This document shows positions 18,703-26,427 of a stretch of DNA of 47,741 bases, piece by piece. The DNA is taken from contig JAFRFG010000062.1 of assembly GCA_017434455.1 (NCBI GenBank), positions 1 through 47,741 on the forward strand, written 5' to 3'. Positions within the stretch are counted from its first letter, which is position 1, and the number at the start of each line of letters is the position of its first letter. The notes beneath the pieces are model-generated. The model saw only the letters and a list, made by a program, of their open reading frames with translations, made no database searches and had not been told where the DNA came from. This stretch comes from Thermoguttaceae bacterium. Its GTDB lineage: Bacteria; Planctomycetota; Planctomycetia; Pirellulales; Thermoguttaceae. A program made the translations under genes and the position numbers.

Positions 18703-18975
18703 TTACTTACGGATACCGAGACTCTTAATGACCTCGACGTACTTCTGGGGATTGATCGCCTTGAGGTAGTCGAGCAGACTGCGGCGGTGACCAACCATTT
18801 GGAGAAGGCCGCGGCGGGTCGAGAAGTCTTTCTTGTTCTTCTTCATGTGCTCGGTCAGAGCGTTGATTTTCTTCGTCAGAAGGGCGATCTGGACCTCCGG
18901 GCTTCCGGTGTCTTTCTCGTCACGGCGATACTGAGCGATGATCTGCTGCTTCTCTTCCTTTTTCATAATAGTCAT
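18703..18975 (-). CDS. rpsO: 30S ribosomal protein S15
   Basis: A primary 16S rRNA-binding protein of the small subunit platform. The 90-residue length matches the family (about 89). The conserved S15 core is intact: [39 protein letters not shown] and [11 protein letters not shown]. Start chosen at ATG 18975 ([11 protein letters not shown]); ATG 18966 would give 87 residues, and longer in-frame extensions upstream do not resemble S15. No strong Shine-Dalgarno is visible. It is followed by pnp in the same direction, the widespread rpsO-pnp order, and a candidate promoter lies at 19115-19143. Confidence 0.96.
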   Translation of the reverse strand: MTIMKKEEKQQIIAQYRRDEKDTGSPEVQIALLTKKINALTEHMKKNKKDFSTRRGLLQMVGHRRSLLDYLKAINPQKYVEVIKSLGIRK

Positions 18976-19114
18976 AGCGGTACGCTTTCTAACATTCGAC
19001 CACGGTCCGCCCCGAGGCGTCCGGATCGCAAGATGTGTATGGAAGGTCGATAACGACTCCTTAGGTGAAAAACCGATTGGGCGGGCAAGAGAATACCTCC
19101 CCGCCGCCCAAAAC

Positions 19115-19143
19115 AATATAGGTTCATTGATTTTACCTTAAAA
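19115..19143 (-). promoter_or_regulatory. candidate promoter for rpsO-pnp
   Basis: On the minus strand TATATT (19115-19120) lies 17 bases from TTTTAA (19138-19143). The predicted leader is about 130 nt. The -35 overlaps the T tract of the terminator of the upstream dehydrogenase gene. Confidence 0.42.
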
Positions 19144-19165
19144 GCGCCCCCAAACAAGGGGGAGC
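19140..19165 (-). terminator. terminator-like hairpin after the 2-hydroxyacid dehydrogenase gene
   Basis: Minus-strand CCCCC (complement of 19158-19162) pairs with GGGGG (complement of 19147-19151) around TTGTTT. Two outer GC pairs beyond a mismatch extend the stem, followed by TTTT. A second strong stem, GCCCCCC/GGGGGGC (19164-19187), lies next to it without a T run. The rest of the 18976-19251 spacer shows nothing else clear. Confidence 0.5.
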
Positions 19166-19251
19166 CCCCCCTTATATCCCGGGGGGCGGGAAATAGAAAC
19201 GATGACTTAAATCGGCGGGGTTTCACGGCTTTATCGGCGGCTTTGTGCGGC

Positions 19252-20211
19252 CTAATTGACGACGTTCTGCGGCCGGCCGGCGCAGTAACTCCTCAGGTTG
19301 GCCGCCGTCACCTCCATGAGCCGCTCCCGGGCCTGGAGGGTCGCCCAGGCGTTGTGCGGCGTGATAAAACAGTTCGGGAGGGCCAAAAGCGGGTTATCCG
19401 CCCTCGGGGGCTCTTGGCAGAGAACGTCGAGCCCGGCCCCGGCGATCTGACCGCAGGCCAGGGCGCCGGCCAGCGCCGTTTCGTCGATCAGCGGCCCCCG
19501 CGCGGTATTGATCAGGAAGGCGGTCGGCTTCATTAGCCCCAGGCGGCGGGCGTCGACCATCGCGCGGCTGGCGGGATTGAGCGGACAGTGAAGCGAAACC
19601 ACATCGGAGGCGGCAAACAGCTCATCCAGTTCGACCGCTTCGGTCCCGTCGTACCTTTCCCCCACCCTCAGATGGGGGCCGAAGGCGATCGTCTTCATCG
19701 ACAGGGCGCCGGCGGCGGCCGCCACGCGCCGGCCGATCTGCCCGAATCCGACGATCCCCAGGGTCTTGCCGGCCATTTCGGCCAGCGGCGAAAGAGAAAA
19801 CGTGAAATCGGCGCACGAGCTCCATTTTCCATGGCGAACCGCGTCGGAGTGGACAGCCAGAGCCGAAGCGAGGTTCAGCAGATGGGCCATCGTCATCTGG
19901 ACGACCGACTCGGTGCTGTAGGCCGGCACGTTCGAAACGTCGATCCCCAGGCGGCGCGCCGCGGCGGTATCGACGACATTCCAGCCGGTCGCCAAAACCG
20001 AGATATAGCGCAGCGCCGGCAGCGCCTCCAGGGCCGCCGCGTCGAGGACGGTCTTATTCGTCAGCAGGATTTCGGCCCCTTCGGCGCGGGAAACCAGTTC
20101 CTCTTTCGGCGTTCGATCCCAGACGGTTAGCGAGCCGAGCTGCTCGACCGCCTTCCACGAAAGATCGCCGGGATTGGCCGCGAATCCGTCCAGAACAACG
20201 ATTTTTCTCAT
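19252..20211 (-). CDS. D-2-hydroxyacid dehydrogenase (NAD-dependent)
   Basis: A 319-residue member of the D-isomer-specific 2-hydroxyacid dehydrogenase family, which interconverts 2-oxoacids and D-2-hydroxyacids in the cytoplasm. Rossmann fold motif GFGQIG at 155-160. The catalytic triad is Arg238 (NTARGPLID), Glu267 (LDVLCQEPP) and His286 (ITPHNAWAT). The VLATGWNVVDTAAA and PAYSTESVVQMTMAHLL segments and the length most resemble hydroxypyruvate/glycerate dehydrogenases. Glyoxylate, hydroxypyruvate or another 2-oxoacid could be the substrate. Start ATG 20211 is preceded by GGAGG about nine bases upstream. Divergent from the ligase gene; the 192-base spacer shows no promoter I would defend. 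Confidence 0.92.
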   Translation of the reverse strand: MRKIVVLDGFAANPGDLSWKAVEQLGSLTVWDRTPKEELVSRAEGAEILLTNKTVLDAAALEALPALRYISVLATGWNVVDTAAARRLGIDVSNVPAYSTESVVQMTMAHLLNLASALAVHSDAVRHGKWSSCADFTFSLSPLAEMAGKTLGIVGFGQIGRRVAAAAGALSMKTIAFGPHLRVGERYDGTEAVELDELFAASDVVSLHCPLNPASRAMVDARRLGLMKPTAFLINTARGPLIDETALAGALACGQIAGAGLDVLCQEPPRADNPLLALPNCFITPHNAWATLQARERLMEVTAANLRSYCAGRPQNVVN

Positions 20212-20403
20212 CGGTAAAAACCTCCCCCCCCTTTCCCGGGGGATACAAGAAGATATATCATTTATGTTTCAGGGTCGGTCAGGTCCGGGTTCCCTCCCGC
20301 GACGGGTTTATTTTCCCCCCGACCGGCCGTTCGCGCAAGATACGGGTAGGTTTTAGCTTAACAAAAGCGACGTTTCCAACAACTCAATTCGGAGCAGCTT
20401 CCC

Positions 20404-21690
20404 ATGAGTACCGAGCACTCTCCCTACTTTAATCCCGCCGAGACCATCTCTCGGGACGAACTGCTGACCCTCCAGAACGAACGGCTCAAAAAGATCGTCC
20501 GTTATGCCGCGGCCAACAACGATGTCTACCGTGACCTGTTCGCCAAGGCAGGCGTCGATGTCAACGATTTTAACGGCATCGACGACATTCAAAAGCTCCC
20601 GATCATCTCCAAAGAGACCTTCCGCCAGAACTACCCCATCGGGCTGTGTTGCACACCCAAAAGCGAGCTTCGCGAGATGCACATGTCCAGCGGTTCGACC
20701 GGAACCCCGGTGGTGATGCCCTACACGCAGAATGACCTCCTCCAGTGGGCCGACTGCATGGCCCGCTGCTACCGGATGGCCGGCGCGTATCCGAGCGACC
20801 CGGTTCAGATCACCCCCTCGTTCGGCCTGTTCAACGGCGGCTTCGGCATGTACCACGGCGCCCGCCTGGCCGAGCTGTTCGTGATCCCGACCGGTTCCGG
20901 CAATACCGAGCGCCAGATCCGCCTGGCCCGCGACTTCGGAACCAAGTTCCTCACGGCGGTCGTCTCCTACTCGATCCGGATCATCGAGGTGATGGAGCGG
21001 CTCAATATCAAGCTCCCCTCTCTTCGCGCCGGTATCTTCGGCGCCGAGTCGCTCACCGACAACATGGCGAAGACCGTCGGGGAGGCGATGGGGATCGAGG
21101 TCTTCAACATCTACGGAATGACCGAAACCGGCGGGGTCGGCACCCTCGGCTGCGACTGCGCCGATCACTCGGGAATCCACGTCTGGGAAGATCAATACTA
21201 CCTGGAGGTCGTCGACCCGATCACCAAGCAGCCGCTCCCCGACGGAACGGTCGGGGAGCTGGTCGTCACCAGCTTAACCCGCGAGGCGCTTCCGGTGATC
21301 CGCTTTAAGACCGGTGACCTGACGAGAATCCTCACCCGCGAGAAGTGCGCCTGCGGCCGAACCCACCTGAAGATCGATTCGATCTCGGGCCGAACCGACG
21401 ACATGCTGATCATCAAGGGGGTGAACTTCTTCCCGGCTCAGGTCGAGCAGGCCCTCTTAGAGATCCCCGGCGTCCACCCCCACTACCAGATCATCATCGA
21501 GGATCGTCACGGGGTCAAAGATATCCGCGTCAACGTCGAGGCCGACGAGAACGTCACCGGCTTTATGGTCGAGAAGCACCTCAAAGAGCGGCTCGGGTTC
21601 TCGCCGAAGGGGGACATCTTCGCCCCCGGCGCCCTCCCCCGCCAGGAGGGGAAGGCGGTGCGCGTCATCCATAAGACGATCGACGAGTAA
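20404..21690 (+). CDS. paaK: phenylacetate-CoA ligase family enzyme
   Basis: A 428-residue AMP-forming acyl/aryl-CoA ligase that activates phenylacetate or a similar aryl acid with ATP and CoA. The P-loop-like motif SSGSTGTPV is at 95-103, the adenylate motif YGMTETGG at about 237-244, and GRTDDMLIIKGVNFFPAQVE leads into the C-terminal domain at about 360-428. A CxCG pair (EKCACGRTH) and an earlier GCDCADH add cysteines. Start ATG 20404 follows GGAG. No other phenylacetate catabolism genes lie nearby, so the role may be removal of aryl acids from amino-acid fermentation rather than the aerobic paa pathway. It is followed 74 bases later by the ATPase gene, perhaps as an operon. Confidence 0.92.
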   Translation: MSTEHSPYFNPAETISRDELLTLQNERLKKIVRYAAANNDVYRDLFAKAGVDVNDFNGIDDIQKLPIISKETFRQNYPIGLCCTPKSELREMHMSSGSTGTPVVMPYTQNDLLQWADCMARCYRMAGAYPSDPVQITPSFGLFNGGFGMYHGARLAELFVIPTGSGNTERQIRLARDFGTKFLTAVVSYSIRIIEVMERLNIKLPSLRAGIFGAESLTDNMAKTVGEAMGIEVFNIYGMTETGGVGTLGCDCADHSGIHVWEDQYYLEVVDPITKQPLPDGTVGELVVTSLTREALPVIRFKTGDLTRILTREKCACGRTHLKIDSISGRTDDMLIIKGVNFFPAQVEQALLEIPGVHPHYQIIIEDRHGVKDIRVNVEADENVTGFMVEKHLKERLGFSPKGDIFAPGALPRQEGKAVRVIHKTIDE

Positions 21691-21764
21691 GGCGGCAAGC
21701 CCCCCCTCAAATACCTTCAGATGATCGGATAAACCGGCAGCAAACCCAGACAAAAGGAAACGCG

Positions 21765-22646
21765 ATGAACCGACTCTCCACCGGCGTGGCAGGTCTTGAC
21801 GAAAAGATCGGCGGGGGGCTCATCCCCGGGACGATGACCGTCTTAACGGGTGCCTCCGGCATCGGAAAGACGCAGTTCGGCCTTCAGTTTCTCAACGCCG
21901 GTTTATCCCAGGAGGGAAAGCGGGGGGTGATTTTCGACATGACCGCCCGGGGCGACTCGCAAAACCACGCCGACTACGCCGAGCGGATGTTCGATTGGAA
22001 ACTCCTCGAGGAAGACCCCGAGCGGCGTTTCTATCCCGACGAGTTCTTCTCCCCCGGCTATACCGTCGGCGATTACTTCGGCGCGCTGCGCGGCCGGGGC
22101 AAGCGCGTGACCCGCCGCGATATGGACCCCGATCAGTGGCACGACTGGCAGGGGCTGCTGTCGCGCCGGCTCGACGCGGCCATCGCCTTTTTATACGCGC
22201 AGTTCACCCGCGGCGCGCGCCGGGTGGTGATCGACGGCATCGAGCCGGTCGCCCACCAGGGGGACTCGGTTCAATTCGAGCTGCTGGAGTACGTCTATCA
22301 GCAGATTATGCTCAAAGACCCCGAGTGGGTGGCCCGCGACCTCTTCCGCCAGGCGTATCTGGCCAACGAGGCGAAGATCCGCGCCTCGATCTATCCGGCC
22401 AAAAGCGCCTCGGCGCTGGTTCTTTACACCTCGCCGGAGACTCAGCTCGAGGCGATGATCGACAAGCCCCTCGACGAGGGGGACCTTTTGGCCTCGGCCA
22501 ACACGATCATCCACATGGGGAAGATCCGCGACGGGGGCCGCTTCCGCCGCGCCCTGTACGTCGCCAAGCACCGCGGAAGCGTCTGCCCCGACGAGATCTT
22601 CTTCTACGAAATCGACGACCGCGGACTACGCCTGGTCGAGGGGTGA
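21765..22646 (+). CDS. KaiC/RAD55-like RecA-superfamily ATPase
   Basis: A 293-residue single-domain ATPase. It opens with the KaiC-type start STGVAGLDEKIGGGLIPGT, then Walker A GASGIGKT at 29-36 and a hydrophobic Walker B-like strand VVIDGIEPV near 163. The segment after the second strand reads IFDMTARGDSQNH, where KaiC proteins usually have paired glutamates, so catalysis may be altered. An insertion of about 60 residues (FYPDEFFSPGYTV to DWQGLLSRRL) follows. Start ATG 21765 has AAGGA six bases upstream. The stop lies inside the 3' end of the convergent gene, a 21-base overlap. No circadian partner (KaiA/KaiB) is present; a signalling or regulatory role is only inferred from the family. Confidence 0.82.
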   Translation: MNRLSTGVAGLDEKIGGGLIPGTMTVLTGASGIGKTQFGLQFLNAGLSQEGKRGVIFDMTARGDSQNHADYAERMFDWKLLEEDPERRFYPDEFFSPGYTVGDYFGALRGRGKRVTRRDMDPDQWHDWQGLLSRRLDAAIAFLYAQFTRGARRVVIDGIEPVAHQGDSVQFELLEYVYQQIMLKDPEWVARDLFRQAYLANEAKIRASIYPAKSASALVLYTSPETQLEAMIDKPLDEGDLLASANTIIHMGKIRDGGRFRRALYVAKHRGSVCPDEIFFYEIDDRGLRLVEG

Positions 22647-23747
22647 TTTAACCGGCGGCTTTTTCCGCCGGCGCTTTATGGCGGTCCAGACCCCCAAGAG
22701 TATCACCAGCCCTGTCAGAGCGGCCGCCATAAAAACGCGCTGTTTCCGGTCGTCGGGGTGCCCCGCCGCGGCGTAGAGCTTTTGGTTCTTCGGGAACGGT
22801 TCGGTCCACACCTCGGAAACCTCTTCCCCGTTCCAATAGCCGGTGCACAGATGCGTGCGGTAATCGGCGAAGGTCACGTTCAGCACCAGCCCCATCGACT
22901 TCGGGGAAAAGTGATCGTCGGAGAACCGCTTTTTACTGAACTTCTTCAGGCGGATCGTGTGGTCAAAGATCACCTTCCCCTTTTGTTTGCGCAGCACCTT
23001 CGTCTCCGCGGGGATCAGTTTGGAGATTTTCTCATCATACCGATTGACAATCTCCATCTCGAGATTGGGGGTATCACCGCCGGCGGTCGTCACAAAGGTC
23101 CGTTTCAGCACATGGAACGACGGTTCGGCGATGGTGAATTCGGTCCGAATCGGCCCCCCAAAGGGGAGAGAATCTTTGCTGAAAACGACGTTGTACGTCG
23201 TTTCCGCGTCCTTCCCCTGCGGCGCGGGGCTGACTTCTCCTTCCTCGACCGAGTACTGGCCCGTATCGTGGAGGAAAAGGGCGCTGTGGATATCGGACCC
23301 CACCTTCGGAAGATCGATCAATCCGATCAGGCGCGGGTCGTAGAACGGGGCGTAATGCGCCCCTTCGGCCATCGGGATATCCATCAGGCGAACGCTGTCC
23401 TGCCCCTCGATGTAAAGGGACACTTCCCCGTCACGCAGCAGGCAGGACATCTTCTGCTCACACTGCGGCCACTGCAAGAGAAAGAGGATCTTCCCGTGAT
23501 CGTAGTCGGCCGACACCTCACAGTGGCGCATAGGCATCGGCTGAACGGTATCGTCAATCTCAAACTCGGCGTGAAACGATTCAACCTTCCCGAGCGTCTG
23601 CTCCACCCCGAGCAGAAGCGCCTTGGCTGTTTCCTCGTCCCCGTTTGTCCGAGCGGCGGGCAAAAGAACCGCGGCGATGATCAAAAAGAACCACCCGGCC
23701 GACGGCCAAACTCTTCGGCGCTTGTTTTGCATGGAAATATCATTCAT
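22626..23747 (-). CDS. LolA-like periplasmic protein with C-terminal membrane anchor, copy A
   Basis: A 373-residue protein of unknown function. It has an N-terminal signal (basic NKRRR, then AGWFFLIIAAVLLPAA) and a soluble domain starting ETAKALLLGVEQTLGKVESF that recalls LolA/outer-membrane-lipoprotein-sorting folds. One C-terminal helix (VFMAAALTGLVILLGVW) is followed by the basic tail KRRRKKPP, giving a periplasmic domain fixed to the inner membrane. Motifs shared with copies B and C are SADYDHGKILF, YDPRLIGL, SPKSMGL and GYWNGEEV. Its GAGGAAG ribosome site overlaps the stop of the small Cys-rich gene upstream (9-base gap), so the two are probably translated together. Last gene of the operon. 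LolA kinship rests on general pattern, not on a clear motif. Confidence 0.75.
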   Translation of the reverse strand: MNDISMQNKRRRVWPSAGWFFLIIAAVLLPAARTNGDEETAKALLLGVEQTLGKVESFHAEFEIDDTVQPMPMRHCEVSADYDHGKILFLLQWPQCEQKMSCLLRDGEVSLYIEGQDSVRLMDIPMAEGAHYAPFYDPRLIGLIDLPKVGSDIHSALFLHDTGQYSVEEGEVSPAPQGKDAETTYNVVFSKDSLPFGGPIRTEFTIAEPSFHVLKRTFVTTAGGDTPNLEMEIVNRYDEKISKLIPAETKVLRKQKGKVIFDHTIRLKKFSKKRFSDDHFSPKSMGLVLNVTFADYRTHLCTGYWNGEEVSEVWTEPFPKNQKLYAAAGHPDDRKQRVFMAAALTGLVILLGVWTAIKRRRKKPPVKSPLDQA

Positions 23748-23756
23748 CGGTCTTCC

Positions 23757-24176
23757 TCACTGGCACGGGATCGCGTCTTTTTGAATAACCTTGATACCCA
23801 TAGTGTAACCGGTCCAAATCCCGGAATCCTTGCACTCCCCGCTGGTGATGTCGGGAACGCACCGGATCATCTTCAAGCAGTCGACACCGATTTCCTCCGT
23901 ATGGCCGGCGTCCGCATCGACCCTCTCGGTCGGGTACTCCTCCACTTCGTAGACGGCCGGGGCCCCCTCCCCCATGCAGTCGCCGGCGGCCGCCTGAATC
24001 TGGAAGCAGGAGGTCCCGACTTTGCTTTCGTCCTTGCAGCACGGACGCAGCTCGCGGCTGGGGACGTCACAGCCCCCGCTCCCCGAGACAAACCCGGTAT
24101 AGATCCAACCGAACAGCGGCAGGATCGTCACCCCCAGGAGAAGAACCGGACGGAATTTCTTTTTATCGAGCGTCAT
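23757..24176 (-). CDS. small cysteine-rich membrane-anchored protein, copy 1
   Basis: 139 residues, not recognised. A basic N-terminus (MTLDKKKFR) and one hydrophobic helix (PVLLLGVTILPLFGWIYTGF) suggest a signal anchor with the rest in the periplasm. The exported part has nine cysteines at positions shared by all three copies: GGC, RPCC, TSC, GDC, VDC, IRC, GEC, IPC. Nearly invariant blocks are SCFQIQAAAGDCMGEG, CLKMIRCVPDITSGECKDSG and IQKDAIPC. The spacer AVYEVEEYPTERVDADAGH is the variable part. Such spacing suggests disulfides or metal binding, but nine is odd, leaving one free or available for a partner. AGAGGA precedes the ATG. Ends nine bases before LolA-like copy A. Confidence 0.78.
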   Translation of the reverse strand: MTLDKKKFRPVLLLGVTILPLFGWIYTGFVSGSGGCDVPSRELRPCCKDESKVGTSCFQIQAAAGDCMGEGAPAVYEVEEYPTERVDADAGHTEEIGVDCLKMIRCVPDITSGECKDSGIWTGYTMGIKVIQKDAIPCQ

Positions 24177-24225
24177 AGAAATATCCTCTGTTTTTTGGAG
24201 TGGTGATTTCCCGATCCCCTTCTTT

Positions 24226-24289
24226 GCGGCGGCTCTTGATCAAAAAAGAATCACGCGGCCGACGGCCAAGGCCCTCGGTGCCTATTTCC
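24226..24289 (-). pseudogene. relic of the 5' end of a LolA-like gene (spacer between Cys-rich copies 1 and 2)
   Basis: The 113-base spacer is not random: it aligns with the signal-peptide-coding start of LolA-like copy A (about 23671-23747). Shared pieces include the block around GATCAAAAA, GCGGCCGACGGCCAA, the CTCGG stretch and CCTCAC. About 26 bases carrying the start codon are missing. It keeps no reading frame. Confidence 0.65.
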
Positions 24290-24709
24290 TCACCGGCAGG
24301 GGATCGCGTCTTTTTGAATAACCTTGATACCTTGAGTGTAACCGGTCCAGATACCCGAATCCTTGCACTCCCCGCTGGTGATGTCGGGAACGCATCGGAT
24401 CATTTTCAGGCAATCGAGGTAAACTCCCTCCGTGTGTCCGGCGTCCGAATCGACCGTCTCGGTCGCGTACTCCTCCACTTCGTAGACGGCCGAGGCCCCC
24501 TCCCCCATGCAGTCGCCGGCGGCCGCTTGAATCTGGAAGCAGGAGGTCCCGATTTTGTCTTCGTCCTTACAGCAAGGATGCAGCTCGCGGCTGGGGACAT
24601 GACAGCCCCCGCTGCCCGAGACAAACCCGGTACAGATCCAGCCGAACAGCGGCAGGATCGTCACCCCCAGGAGCAAAACCGGACGGAACTTCCTTTTATC
24701 GAGCGTCAT
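24290..24709 (-). CDS. small cysteine-rich membrane-anchored protein, copy 2
   Basis: 139 residues, nearly identical to copy 1 in length and sequence, with the same nine cysteines plus a tenth inside the membrane helix (LFGWICTGF, where the others have Tyr). Differences cluster in the middle spacer (SAVYEVEEYATETVDSDAGH) and the segment before SCFQIQ. The ribosome site GGAGG lies eight to nine bases before ATG 24709. The gene is separated from its neighbours on both sides by 113-base spacers holding LolA-gene relics, so it arose with them as a unit. The strict conservation of the cysteine blocks against a drifting spacer argues for selection on a folded, probably disulfide-bonded domain. Function unknown. 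Confidence 0.78.
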   Translation of the reverse strand: MTLDKRKFRPVLLLGVTILPLFGWICTGFVSGSGGCHVPSRELHPCCKDEDKIGTSCFQIQAAAGDCMGEGASAVYEVEEYATETVDSDAGHTEGVYLDCLKMIRCVPDITSGECKDSGIWTGYTQGIKVIQKDAIPCR

Positions 24710-24758
24710 AAAAAATATCCTCCGTTATTGGAAAATGATGATTTCTCGATTCTTTCTT

Positions 24759-24822
24759 CGCGGCGGCTCTTGATCAAAAAGAATCACGCGGCCGCCGGCA
24801 AGGGCCCTCGGCGCTTGTTTCC
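24759..24822 (-). pseudogene. relic of the 5' end of a LolA-like gene (spacer between Cys-rich copies 2 and 3)
   Basis: A second copy of the relic at 24226-24289, better preserved relative to LolA-like copy A: the block around GATCAAAAAGAA, the GCGGCCG region and CTCGGCGCTTGTTT match, then the sequence jumps to CCTCAC with the start-codon segment lost. It lies in the second 113-base spacer. Confidence 0.65.
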
Positions 24823-25239
24823 TCACCGGCACGGGATCGCGTCTTTTTGAATAAACTTGATACCTCGATTGTAACCGGTCCAAATCCCGGAATCCTTGCA
24901 CTCTCCGCTGGTGATGTCGGGAACGCACCGGATCATTTTCAGGCAGTCGATGTAGACTCCCTCCGTGTGGCCGGCGTCCGAATCGACCGGCGCGATCGGG
25001 AACTCCTCCACTTCGTAGACGGTCGGGGTCCCTTCCCCCATACAGTCGCCGGCGGCCGCCTGAATCTGGAAGCAGGAGGTCCCGAATTCGTCGTTCTTAC
25101 AGCAGGGAAGCAGCTCGCGGCTGGGAACACCACAATCCCCGCTGCCCGAGACAAACCCGGTATAGATCCAGCCGAACAGCGGCAGGGCCGTCACCGCCAC
25201 AAGCAAAACCGGACGGAATTTCTTTTTATCGGGCGTCAT
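24823..25239 (-). CDS. small cysteine-rich membrane-anchored protein, copy 3
   Basis: 138 residues, the first and most diverged of the three copies in transcription order. N-terminal anchor KKKFRPVLLVAVTALPLFGW; all nine common cysteines are kept (GDC, LPCC, TSC, GDC, IDC, IRC, GEC, IPC). The segment after CC is one residue shorter (CCKNDEFGTSC). Start at ATG 25239 has a strong GGAGGG seven bases upstream; an in-frame extension to 25266 adds MTRKAEGIF, which contains no anchor and would include the ribosome site. It begins 40 bases after LolA-like copy B. Not recognised as any named family. Confidence 0.78.
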   Translation of the reverse strand: MTPDKKKFRPVLLVAVTALPLFGWIYTGFVSGSGDCGVPSRELLPCCKNDEFGTSCFQIQAAAGDCMGEGTPTVYEVEEFPIAPVDSDAGHTEGVYIDCLKMIRCVPDITSGECKDSGIWTGYNRGIKFIQKDAIPCR

Positions 25240-25279
25240 AAAAATACCCTCCGCTTTTCGGGTCAATTCCTTGTCGCGT

Positions 25280-26365
25280 CTATTCCTTAAAGAACGTCCG
25301 GACTCTCCCGGCGCTTCTGATGAACAGCGCGATCAAGATCAAAGCGCTTCCGGCAAAGCACAGCGCGCGAATCCAAAAGTATCGATCGAAGCGCTTCGTC
25401 GGGTCTTGTTCCACCGTGAGATGATCGGTCATCTTTTTCCCGTTCCAAAACCCGATCACCCGGTGAATCCGGGGATTGGTAAAGGGGGTATTGATCGGCA
25501 GATCCATCGACTTCGCCGAAAAGTATCCTCTCGGGAACCGCCTCTCGGTATACTCTTTTAAGGTAATGATGTAAGTGGTGACCACCTCGCCGCGGCGTTT
25601 GCCCAGGATCGTCGAGACACTGGGAAGAAGCGTCGAGACGTTGTCGTCGTACTGATTGCGTATTTCCGAATAGGAACCGGGTCCCTCCCCCTCCGATTCC
25701 GTCTGAAACACCCTCCGCTCCAGACGGTAAGAGGGCTCGCGAATCACAAACCGGGTCGAGACCTTTCCGCGATAGGGGGTCTGCTGAGTGAACACAACGC
25801 TGTGCACGGTCTCCCCGCCGGGATCCCCCCCTTCGGGCTGATCGGCCGCTGGTTCCTCGGTGAACACCCCTTCGGCGTCGTCGAGAAACAGCGCTTTTTC
25901 AATCGTGTCCTCAAATCTTCTGTATTCACGAAGACCGATCAGCCGCGGATCGTAGAGCACCACCCAAGGGTTTCTCGGCAGCCCCCGAACCGTGATCACA
26001 TCCACGCTTTCCCTCATGTCGTTGTAGGAGAGAATCTCGCCGTCGCGATGGAGGTAGATCTCCTTGCGGCCGCCGTCGTCGGGCCACTCGATGCGGAAGA
26101 GCATCTTTCCGTGGTCGTAGTCCGCCGAAACGAGACACCGCTGTTCCTCGGCCCGCTCCATCATCAGATTGGTCACCTCGAAACGAACGCTGAACGACTC
26201 GACGCTGTGGAGTTTTTGCTCCACCCCGCGCAGCAGCTCCTTGGCTTTTTCCTCATCCCCCCGCACGCGGCAAGGGGCGAAAAAAGCGGTAACCAAGGCC
26301 AGCAGTGCGAGGGCCGCCATGCGGCGGAGCGATAATACACGGCTTTTCGGGACGGGGCTAGGCAT
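25280..26365 (-). CDS. LolA-like periplasmic protein with C-terminal membrane anchor, copy B
   Basis: 361 residues. Signal peptide (SLRRMAALALLALVTAFFAP), periplasmic domain beginning DEEKAKELLRGVEQKLHSVES, one C-terminal helix (ALCFAGSALILIALFI) and a basic end (RSAGRVRTFFKE). Shared motifs: SADYDHGKMLF, YDPRLIGL, SAKSMDL and GFWNGKKM. The middle third, between the YDPR motif and YSEIRNQYDDNVSTLLPSVS, carries an acidic insert rich in Glu/Pro/Gly (FTEEPAADQPEGGDPGGE). Start at ATG 26365 has AAGGTG seven bases upstream; the frame opens further upstream without a signal peptide. Closer to copy C than A at the N-terminus. It sits 62 bases after copy C and 40 before the first Cys-rich gene. Confidence 0.75.
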   Translation of the reverse strand: MPSPVPKSRVLSLRRMAALALLALVTAFFAPCRVRGDEEKAKELLRGVEQKLHSVESFSVRFEVTNLMMERAEEQRCLVSADYDHGKMLFRIEWPDDGGRKEIYLHRDGEILSYNDMRESVDVITVRGLPRNPWVVLYDPRLIGLREYRRFEDTIEKALFLDDAEGVFTEEPAADQPEGGDPGGETVHSVVFTQQTPYRGKVSTRFVIREPSYRLERRVFQTESEGEGPGSYSEIRNQYDDNVSTLLPSVSTILGKRRGEVVTTYIITLKEYTERRFPRGYFSAKSMDLPINTPFTNPRIHRVIGFWNGKKMTDHLTVEQDPTKRFDRYFWIRALCFAGSALILIALFIRSAGRVRTFFKE

Positions 26366-26427
26366 TATGACACCTTGCGAAGCATTGTTTAAGTGGTTTG
26401 TTGTTGGTCCCAATCTCCCGAGGCGGT

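Noticed and set aside
16223..18769. A very long open frame (848 codons) on the plus strand opposite pnp and its spacer
   Set aside because: It is antisense to clear PNPase coding sequence, has a composition dominated by Arg, Asp and Gly, and no recognisable motif. Such frames are common in GC-rich genomes because stop codons are rare opposite GC-biased codons.
24177..25279. CRISPR-like repeat array, because similar sequence recurs every 530 bases or so
   Set aside because: The repeats are whole genes with ribosome sites and conserved proteins plus spacer relics; unit length and coding content exclude CRISPR.
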